In this document: positions 1 to 5,687 of the stretch, in pieces
Layout of the letters: the number at the start of each line of letters is the position of its first letter
Position numbering within the stretch: the first letter of the stretch is position 1
Source of the DNA: a candidate division CSSED10-310 bacterium
GTDB lineage: Bacteria > CSSED10-310 > JAFGDC01
Assembly: GCA_016932295.1 (NCBI GenBank)
Contig: JAFGDC010000040.1
Location: forward strand, 1-9,521
Length of the DNA stretch: 9,521 nt
Direction: 5' to 3'
Notes under the pieces: model-generated
Database searches by the model: none
Seen by the model: the letters and a program-made list of their open reading frames with translations, nothing else
What the model was told of the DNA's origin: nothing
Translations under genes and position numbers: made by a program

Positions 1-1
1 A

Positions 2-1120
2 ATCGTCAGAGACCTTGATGGGATTGTACCTCAAGAACATGAACAAAATCCCGGAGCGTATATTCATTTTAATCTTGATAACGACAACAATAGTGACAAT
101 AGTCTGCCCAGTCTGAAACACCCAGGAGGAGATTATGCTGAAGTGATTGATCCGGTTGTAGGCGAAGATGATCTGATGATGTTGACAATTGATTTAGACC
201 CGGATTCAGAGGGACCAAATGAAAATCTGGTTCCGGATACCGGCTGCATGAAACTTTCTATCGGCAACGACAATTGTAAATTATGGGGGAATCGATTGAA
301 GGGGCAGGCTAACCTTGTTCTCGATGGAGAAGGATGCAGAATTTGGAATCTGGAAGACGACGTGCAGCGTTCCGACTTTATGTCCCTGATCAAGAAAAGT
401 CTGTATGTTGAGGGAGTTACTACAGGAAGCTCTAATCTGACGATGACATGCCTGGATCCCGCTGCAGAAGAACTTTGCAATCTTCCAGTCAAGTATACTT
501 TTATCGCTGCGAATTGTGGGGACCAGCCAAGGACTGAGGGAGTCTATTTTCCAAATCTGAATGAGTCAGAGAAAGCGTTTTTTTCTCGTAAATATAGCAG
601 TTTAAAACACTGTGAATGGAATATTGTGGACGCGGGACCGACTGGACATTGGCCGGATGCCCGGTACAACTGCATTGCAAGATCGATAGATGATACACTA
701 CATTGGTATACTCAACTACGTAGCATATCCGGAACAAATATAATCGGCATCGACGAAGTGTTTGGAGATGGCGATGATGTGTGGGATATCGATGGTTACT
801 CAGAATACACTGACACAAATGGGAATGGGTGGTATGATGAAGGAGAACCTTGGTTTGATGCGAATAGAAACGGCATTTGCGACAGATGCGACATTCATGA
901 ATTTTATGCGAAGATGAAAGGCTGGAAACCCGTTGCAGAAGGACCTGCCGATGCGGAAGCGGTTTTTTACTCGGGATATCACGCCGCTCGTCGGTCACAT
1001 TGTTCATGTGGTGATGGAAAGTGGACAATGTATCTAAGCAAATGTGGAGAAGATGCATGTATTGAGCATCGTACGACACAACTGTCGGAGTATGGAGCGA
1101 AGCTGTGGTTTTACAAATAA
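2..1120 (+). CDS. Large secreted protein with C-terminal DUF7689-type domain (5' partial)
   Basis: The frame is open from the left edge, so the true start lies upstream; an in-frame GTG at 143 is internal, because the 47 codons before it continue the same domain. 372 residues are visible. Residues 1-175 form an Asp/Asn-rich extracellular module (FNLDNDNNSDN near 23-33, GEDDL near 54-58, SLYVEG near 133-138) of a kind I associate with long secreted proteins of PVC-like bacteria. Residues about 215-372 resemble DUF7689: YNCIA with Cys224, then GYHAAR with His327, SKCG at 346-349 and IEH with His356, ending in YGAKLWF. The Cys...His order suggests a papain/NlpC-like fold, but peptidase activity is inference. 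Residues 270-297 insert an Asp/Asn/Gly repeat (DTNGNGWYDEGEP, then DANRNGICD) like a calcium-binding EF-hand/dockerin loop. Many cysteines suggest an oxidising extracytoplasmic site. It stops 16 bases before the next gene, probably the same operon. Confidence 0.78.
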   Translation: MVRDLDGIVPQEHEQNPGAYIHFNLDNDNNSDNSLPSLKHPGGDYAEVIDPVVGEDDLMMLTIDLDPDSEGPNENLVPDTGCMKLSIGNDNCKLWGNRLKGQANLVLDGEGCRIWNLEDDVQRSDFMSLIKKSLYVEGVTTGSSNLTMTCLDPAAEELCNLPVKYTFIAANCGDQPRTEGVYFPNLNESEKAFFSRKYSSLKHCEWNIVDAGPTGHWPDARYNCIARSIDDTLHWYTQLRSISGTNIIGIDEVFGDGDDVWDIDGYSEYTDTNGNGWYDEGEPWFDANRNGICDRCDIHEFYAKMKGWKPVAEGPADAEAVFYSGYHAARRSHCSCGDGKWTMYLSKCGEDACIEHRTTQLSEYGAKLWFYK

Positions 1121-1125
1121 TCAAC

Positions 1126-1131
1126 AGGAGG
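1126..1131 (+). promoter_or_regulatory. Shine-Dalgarno site deciding a GTG start
   Basis: A perfect AGGAGG lies five bases before GTG at 1137. It fixes the start of the small exported protein inside a longer open frame that begins within the upstream gene. An ATG at 1135 is out of frame and followed at once by TGA, so it is not the start. Confidence 0.8.
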
Positions 1132-1136
1132 TTAAT

Positions 1137-1781
1137 GTGAGAAGATTACAGATAACACTCATCACTGTATTGATTTACTCTTTTTCAGCGAGAGTTATGG
1201 TTTTTTCAAAGAATAACGATAAGCATGAGGATTATAAACATGCTTTTAATGTAAAATATCAGATTTGGAAGGATTTCATTAGGGATGCTACGGGTCTTTC
1301 CGGGTCGGGAATATCCACAGATCAATATAAAGATATTATCGATTTGGGTCGACCGGCGATTCCATACCTATTTGAAAATGTGCATAACGATCCGATTTTA
1401 TGGTATGCGATACGAATAATAACCAAAAAGTGGTGGCTGAAGGAAGAAATGAACTATCCATCCCACAGAATAGATCTTGAATATATTAATTGGTGGAGGA
1501 ACAGAAGACAAGGCGACGATGAGCTTTTTGACCAGTATTATACTATTTGGCGGGAAAGTAGAGCAAACGGTGATGAACAGAAGGTAAAAACCTACTATGG
1601 AAAGATGGTCAGGATGGGAATCTTTATTATTCCTAATCTAATAGAGAAGCTAAACGAAGACGAAAAAGACTTAATTGGAATGTTGAGTTACCTGAATGAT
1701 AAATCAACCAGCCCAGATTCAACGGTTCAAGAATGTAAAGAATGGTGGAGTAAAAATAAAGAAAGCTGGATAATTCCATAG
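1137..1781 (+). CDS. Small exported protein with duplicated HEAT-like unit
   Basis: This is a 214-residue protein of unknown function. GTG at 1137 is chosen because of the perfect AGGAGG and because it gives a signal peptide or membrane anchor (MRR, then a hydrophobic stretch at 4-24). The mature part holds two related units. Unit 1, about 65-125, has LGRPAIPYLFE and ends INWWRNRR. Unit 2, about 153-211, has MGIFIIPNLIE and ends KEWWSKNKES. The G-x3-IP-x-L-x-E helix followed by a Trp-Trp tail looks like degenerate HEAT/armadillo repeats, which usually bind other proteins. The gene is strongly AT-rich (1201-1260 has 14 G+C of 60), unlike everything right of 2200. It lies 16 bases behind the secreted DUF7689 protein, so the two are probably cotranscribed; a partner or protective (immunity-like) role is possible but unproven. 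Confidence 0.72.
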   Translation: MRRLQITLITVLIYSFSARVMVFSKNNDKHEDYKHAFNVKYQIWKDFIRDATGLSGSGISTDQYKDIIDLGRPAIPYLFENVHNDPILWYAIRIITKKWWLKEEMNYPSHRIDLEYINWWRNRRQGDDELFDQYYTIWRESRANGDEQKVKTYYGKMVRMGIFIIPNLIEKLNEDEKDLIGMLSYLNDKSTSPDSTVQECKEWWSKNKESWIIP

Positions 1782-2202
1782 AAAATCAGCATTCGTCATC
1801 GGTTAAGGGCACAACTGGTTGAGATCTATTGAAATAGGTGCCCGGTGCCGGTCTTGTTTATTAAACCACGTGGTGTCGTTTGCAGTGGTAATGAACTTCG
1901 AGGAATGTCGAGGTGATCATAGGATCGACAAATGCAGAGCGCAGCTTGACTGTGTGGCCATGCCAATGAAGCCCGTGGCGCCTGATCGTATCTTTTTGCA
2001 ATGATCATTGGGAACGCGGCTGGAAGCCGAGTCTACGGGTTGGGGCGGCAAGCGAAGAGGATGCCGTGTAAAGATAGTAACCCCTGGTGCACAGATTGCC
2101 AGAGAGAACGTGCGGATGTTGAGAAAATCGTGGCTCCGTTGGGAGCGCAGCAGGCCAGTGATCCCCAACTATCCGCCCACCATCATGGAGCCGGCGGCGA
2201 AG
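1782..2202. other. Intergenic region between convergent genes; composition boundary
   Basis: These 421 bases separate the end of the + strand HEAT-like gene from the end of the - strand UT-TPR gene. Short open frames exist on both strands, but none has a clear ribosome site or recognisable protein. Base composition changes here from AT-rich to GC-rich. No strong intrinsic terminator is visible: a 5-bp stem (2133-2137 with 2142-2146) could act on leftward transcripts, but its T-run is several bases away. The region may be an old insertion junction or decayed DNA; nothing diagnostic (no tRNA, integrase or direct repeat) was seen. Confidence 0.6.
1999..2010. repeat. 12-bp perfect palindrome
   Basis: CAATGATCATTG is its own reverse complement and lies in the gene-free stretch, just after a run of five T. 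It could be a dimeric regulator half-site or chance; there is no gene start beside it to regulate. Confidence 0.3.
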
Positions 2203-3672
2203 TCAATGAGTTGCGCGGGCGGAAGCGATTTTTTTCCAGCAGTCCGAGACGAATATGTTCCTGTCACGCCAGAGTCGAACGTCGTGCGGTGTGCCGGCTG
2301 CGACGGCCAGCGGCACCGGCGGCGATGTCGACGACGGCAGGATATGGTCATGCAGCAGCATAATGGTGATCAGCGCCAAGTTGAAGGGCAGTGCCAGCAG
2401 CGGCAGACCGGCGGTCTCTGCCAGGCCGGATGCAATGGGCCAAGCCAAAACGAGACCCGCGGCACCAGCCATGGTCCAGATGGTGCTCCGAATACCGGGT
2501 ACAATGTAGTGGCCGCCGAGGGCAATGATCAAGGCGGCAAGGTTGTACCACAGGTTGACATCCAGGTGGTGTGATGATTTGACGGAAAGCAGGCTGGTCA
2601 AGAGAACAGAGCCAGCCAGTCCGACGCAAAGCAGGATTCCGGAGCGCCTCGAATGAACGAATACACCCGCCAAGAACAACAACCAGCCCAAGATCTGACT
2701 CGAGGTAACGAACCACAGACGCGGCGCCATTGTCTTGGACATCAATGCATGAAGTCGCACCGCCGTTTCATTCCGATCGCCGGTCGCCGCCTTCGAACGG
2801 GCCAGTCCGTCGTATGTATCGGGCAGCAGCGGACAGATCAGAACAGCCCGCCGGAAACACTTGATCGCCTCCTGGTGGCGGCCCTGGATATGCCTCACCC
2901 AACCCAGGCCGTCCCACGAATCGGCCAGCCATGGATCCCTGGCCACAGCCATGGAAAAGCATTCGGCGGCTTCCGCGAAACGACCGAGCCTGAACAGGGA
3001 CCAACCCATTCCATCGTGTGGATCGGCGAAGCCGTCCAGCCCGTGTGCAGCGTCCTTGAAGATAAAGAGCGCCGACGAATAGTCTCCCTGCTTGAACAGG
3101 GACCAGGCGAGGCCATCGGCGGCGTATGCGGCGCCGCGGCCGGTTTTCATGCGGGCGGCGCGGAAAGCAGCTTCGGCGGCGCGGTAGTCGCCCTGATAAT
3201 AGGCCCGCCAGCCGCGCCCCATCTCGTGATCATAGCACCCGAAGGACACCGCCAGGGCAACCAGCAGCCACACCGCCGCCACGTAAGGCAACGAAAAGAA
3301 CGACAGGCGCATCCGACGGCGCTCGATCATCTCCGCCAGGGGCGCCAGCAGCACCACGAGCACCACGGCCCCGGCCATCGTCCCGGCCGTTTTAAGCCAC
3401 GGACTCACTTCCGGCAGCAGGAGCCAACTGAATCCCAACAGAACGCCGTTCACGCCCAGCAGACCGGATGCGGCTGCAGCCTGTCCCCGTGACCGGAAAA
3501 ACACCGGCAGCACCAAGCATGCACAACCCAGGAGACTCAGCAGGGCATGACCAGGAGAAATGCAGCACAACGCCAAAAAGAAGATGAGACCCGGCATCAT
3601 CCGCCCACACAGGAACAGTTGCCCGTAGCTCCGCCCCAGAACCTCCATCAACCAGACAAAATCCGTTTTCAT
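2203..3672 (-). CDS. Urea-transporter-like membrane protein with TPR insertion between its two halves
   Basis: This 489-residue protein has three parts. Residues 10-145 resemble the first half of UT-family urea channels: YGQLF at 16-20, SGLLGVNGVLLG at 69-80, and a signature-like L-x5-P-Y at 123-130. Residues 151-310 are four TPRs and a partial fifth, with repeated DG(L/M)(A/G)W at the helix turns. Residues 315-442 resemble the second UT half: LWYNLAALIIALGG at 374-387 and GLPLLALPF at 422-430. Typical bacterial UTs are roughly 300-340 residues, so the TPR block accounts for the extra length. UT halves are inverted repeats of five helices; the loop between them is extracytoplasmic in known structures, so the TPRs probably face the periplasm. 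The usual Thr of LPxxTxPF is Ser127 in half 1 and Ala427 in half 2, so urea may not be the substrate. ATG at 3672 overlaps the ligase stop (ATGA), implying translational coupling. A 47-residue hydrophilic tail follows the last helix. The UT assignment is by eye. Confidence 0.8.
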   Translation of the reverse strand: MKTDFVWLMEVLGRSYGQLFLCGRMMPGLIFFLALCCISPGHALLSLLGCACLVLPVFFRSRGQAAAASGLLGVNGVLLGFSWLLLPEVSPWLKTAGTMAGAVVLVVLLAPLAEMIERRRMRLSFFSLPYVAAVWLLVALAVSFGCYDHEMGRGWRAYYQGDYRAAEAAFRAARMKTGRGAAYAADGLAWSLFKQGDYSSALFIFKDAAHGLDGFADPHDGMGWSLFRLGRFAEAAECFSMAVARDPWLADSWDGLGWVRHIQGRHQEAIKCFRRAVLICPLLPDTYDGLARSKAATGDRNETAVRLHALMSKTMAPRLWFVTSSQILGWLLFLAGVFVHSRRSGILLCVGLAGSVLLTSLLSVKSSHHLDVNLWYNLAALIIALGGHYIVPGIRSTIWTMAGAAGLVLAWPIASGLAETAGLPLLALPFNLALITIMLLHDHILPSSTSPPVPLAVAAGTPHDVRLWRDRNIFVSDCWKKIASARATH

Positions 3673-5012
3673 GGCGCCGGTACCTCGGAAACCACCAGCG
3701 GCTGCTTGTGGACTCCCGGCGGCACCGGAATGGAGCCCACGAAGCGCACCTCGCAGGTCACCGCACCCAGCACCTTCTTCAACCCATCGGTGAGTTCCAC
3801 CCGCAACGTATCTTCAGATTTCGCTTCCGCATCCCGTACCACCATCACCTCGAATCGATCCAGCCGCAGTTGTCGGATCTGATAGGCCAATATTCCCTGC
3901 ATGGCGGCCAGAACATTGGTGAGCGCATAGGGCGAAAGGAGAGAACCATCCGGCCGCCGCACCGATTCCACGATGCGGCCCTCGAGGCTGGCGAGTCGCG
4001 GCTGCGGCGCGCCACAGGAGCAGGCATCGACCGCCCAGGCGGCCAGATCACCCAATCCCGAGTAACGGATGACCGGTGTCGCCCAGTTGGTGAGATCGGT
4101 GACGACGAGGCGTCCCGCACCGCTGGTGGGCTGGTCGTCATCATCCAGGATCTCGACGATCAGCCCCTCATCCAGGACGTGGAATCCCCCGTGAGTAGCA
4201 CATTGAACCCCTATCATGCCGGCTTCCGTGGTAGTATACGTCTCCACCAGCCGCGCGCGAGGGAAAGCCGATTCGAGCACCTTCCTGGTGGTGCCGTCCA
4301 GCATTTCCGAGGTCAGGTGAATGAGTTTCACCTCTGGATGAGTCACGTTGAGCGCCAGCAGATGCATCGCCAGGTTGCGCATGGTGGCGGGATAAGAGGA
4401 GATGTAGTCTGGCTTGAACCGGTCGAGGCAGCGGGTCAGCCAACGGATATGGCCAAACGTCGAGACGATCCGCTCCTCCATGACGGTGGCCCGGAGGAGT
4501 TCCGCCAGGGCATGGTCAATATTGTGCGGAGTCGGATCCAGTATATACATCACGTTGTTGAAGGGCCGTTCATTGCACCAGTTCCAATAGAGCGCCATGG
4601 CGTATGCCGAGAAGTATTCAAGACAGGACCGGCTCTTGTAGAGTGTCACCGGCATGCCGGTGGAGCCCGAGGTGCGCAGGAGATAGGCATCCTCGCCGCG
4701 GCTGGAGGCGCGCAACTCGATGGGCTTGCAGGTCCGCAGTTCCTGCTTGGTGGTCAGGGGGATCCGGGTGAGATCATCGATGCTTCTGACGGAATCCGCG
4801 GAGAAATCTTCCCGATCCCATTTGACACGGTAGAAGGGGATGGCCGACTGGGCATAGCGAAGGAGGGCGCGGAGCGTCGCATCGCGCCAGGACCCGAGTT
4901 CATCATTGCGCATCCGCCGCCGCGCCAGCACCGTGTCGAGGCCCAGCGCCAGACCGCGCTGTAAATCCTTCAGTCCGCCAGTGGTCAATGGTTGGTTGAA
5001 AAAAGGCTTCAT
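3669..5012 (-). CDS. CapK/PaaK-family adenylate-forming ligase
   Basis: Counted from ATG at 5012 this is a 447-residue protein, close to the usual 430-460 of phenylacetate-CoA ligase/CapK proteins. These enzymes activate a carboxylate with ATP to an acyl-adenylate and often pass it to CoA or another acceptor. Visible motifs in order: RYAQSAIPFYR near 52-62, the phosphate loop TSGSTGMP at 114-121, YTTTEAGM at 259-266, the IRYSGLGD block at 315-322, the CSCG plus GR pair at 331-334 and 345-346, and a C-terminal GVHKQP with Lys436 where the catalytic lysine is expected. The substrate is unknown; CapK relatives occur in polysaccharide and natural-product clusters. The start is uncertain: in-frame ATGs at 5033 and 5051 are alternatives, and none has a good ribosome site. 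The open frame runs on to 5666, but that part lies antisense to an exported-protein gene. The stop overlaps the UT-TPR start by four bases. Confidence 0.85.
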   Translation of the reverse strand: MKPFFNQPLTTGGLKDLQRGLALGLDTVLARRRMRNDELGSWRDATLRALLRYAQSAIPFYRVKWDREDFSADSVRSIDDLTRIPLTTKQELRTCKPIELRASSRGEDAYLLRTSGSTGMPVTLYKSRSCLEYFSAYAMALYWNWCNERPFNNVMYILDPTPHNIDHALAELLRATVMEERIVSTFGHIRWLTRCLDRFKPDYISSYPATMRNLAMHLLALNVTHPEVKLIHLTSEMLDGTTRKVLESAFPRARLVETYTTTEAGMIGVQCATHGGFHVLDEGLIVEILDDDDQPTSGAGRLVVTDLTNWATPVIRYSGLGDLAAWAVDACSCGAPQPRLASLEGRIVESVRRPDGSLLSPYALTNVLAAMQGILAYQIRQLRLDRFEVMVVRDAEAKSEDTLRVELTDGLKKVLGAVTCEVRFVGSIPVPPGVHKQPLVVSEVPAP

Positions 5013-5057
5013 GGGTATCGGCCGTTTCTCCATGCGGAAGGTTTGTTTCATCCTGAG

Positions 5058-5095
5058 GCCGGCGCCGTTCCCTGCCCGTCTCGGGCAGCGCCGGC
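5058..5095 (-). promoter_or_regulatory. GC-rich hairpin in the ligase leader
   Basis: An inner perfect 7-bp stem (CTGCCCG 5072-5078 with CGGGCAG 5082-5088, 3-base loop) sits on an outer perfect 7-bp stem (5058-5064 with 5089-5095), with a 7-base bulge on one side. It lies between the proposed leftward promoter and the ligase start codons and has no T-run, so it is not a simple terminator. It could control mRNA stability or translation, or bind a protein. If 5051 were the start, the hairpin would crowd the ribosome site, which favours 5012. Confidence 0.45.
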
Positions 5096-5112
5096 TTCCG
5101 CGTGGCGAGACG

Positions 5113-5141
5113 ATCATACCTGAAATCAATGGCATGATGAA
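5113..5141 (-). promoter_or_regulatory. Candidate leftward promoter for ligase/UT-TPR operon
   Basis: On the minus strand TATGAT (5118-5113) is a good -10 match, 17 bases from a weak -35, TTCATC (5141-5136). Transcription would begin near 5106, giving a leader of about 55-95 bases that contains the 5058-5095 hairpin. Confidence 0.35.
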
Positions 5142-5169
5142 AGCAGTGGCGGCAGCAGCATCCATCCGG

Positions 5170-5198
5170 TTGCTCCCAAACCAGCTTGAATCTACAAT
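5170..5198 (+). promoter_or_regulatory. Rightward promoter with start point at the ATG (leaderless)
   Basis: TTGCTC (5170-5175) and TACAAT (5193-5198) are separated by exactly 17 bases. The expected start point, about seven bases after the -10, is the A of ATG at 5205. No Shine-Dalgarno sequence precedes that ATG, so a leaderless mRNA is the simplest reading. The promoter drives the exported protein and the radical SAM gene. Confidence 0.55.
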
Positions 5199-5204
5199 AG
5201 CGCC

Positions 5205-5687
5205 ATGAAAGCACTGGTGGTGACAATCGCACTCTTCGTTCTGCAGGTCTCGCCGACCGGCGCCATTCTTCCTCCGGACGCTCCCATGGCCGGGCTCACG
5301 GCTGACACCTGGCGGGGCAGCCTCTTTTTCATGGACTGCTCCTTCGCCTTCACGCTGAAGGATGCCTGCCAGGGTGTCATGCATCTCGGCGATGAGTTCG
5401 GAGTGACCACCGACAGCATGATCTCCATTCTGGCGCCGGATCGCTTCATCGATTCCGATAACCAGACATTCACCATCGTTCCCACCGCCACCGGTTTCGA
5501 CCTGATCTCGACACACCTGCCGCCCATCCACTTGCGACCCGGTCCGCCCTATGAATCCGCCGTGGTCAGGCGGGAAGCGCATTTCTGGAGCGCGGTGCTG
5601 CTGAGCCTCGGCATGGCGTTCGCCGCCATCATCCACGACCCGGATTCGAGCCGGCGTCCCGGCCACGGGATCATCCGCGCATGTTGA
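5205..5687 (+). CDS. Small exported protein with C-terminal membrane helix
   Basis: A 160-residue protein that I do not recognise. Residues 1-20 form a signal peptide ending in SPTGA. Cys45 and Cys54 could form a disulfide. Residues 127-143 are hydrophobic (HFWSAVLLSLGMAFAAII), followed by a short polar tail ending in Cys160. This looks like an extracytoplasmic domain of about 105 residues anchored at its C-terminus. Support that it is real: a near-consensus promoter placed for leaderless start at this ATG, a signal peptide, and a 7-base overlap with the radical SAM start at 5681. The minus strand is also open here for some 200 codons (extension of the ligase frame), so the call is less sure than its neighbours. 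Its link with the radical SAM gene suggests a partner, substrate or envelope anchor; a modified precursor is possible but no core motif is visible. Confidence 0.6.
   Translation: MKALVVTIALFVLQVSPTGAILPPDAPMAGLTADTWRGSLFFMDCSFAFTLKDACQGVMHLGDEFGVTTDSMISILAPDRFIDSDNQTFTIVPTATGFDLISTHLPPIHLRPGPPYESAVVRREAHFWSAVLLSLGMAFAAIIHDPDSSRRPGHGIIRAC

Noticed and set aside
143..145. GTG at 143 as start of the DUF7689 protein
   Set aside because: The frame is open to the left edge and its upstream residues (FNLDNDNNSDN) belong to the same module; the GTG also has a poorly placed ribosome site.
2133..2146. Possible terminator for the UT-TPR operon (GCTCC/GGAGC, 4-base loop)
   Set aside because: The stem is only 5 bp and the T-run comes after a gap of several bases, so it is too weak to call.
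2008..2574. 188-codon + strand open frame
   Set aside because: It overlaps the UT-TPR gene on the other strand; its translation has no domain and no good ribosome site. GC-rich antisense frames are often open by chance.
3708..4964. 418-codon + strand open frame
   Set aside because: It is antisense to the clearly recognised ligase motifs and has no recognisable protein; a shadow frame.
5052..5666. Minus-strand frame open upstream of the ligase for about 205 codons
   Set aside because: It lies mostly antisense to the exported-protein gene, has low-complexity Gly/Glu/His-rich translation with no domain, and ligase family members start near the chosen position.
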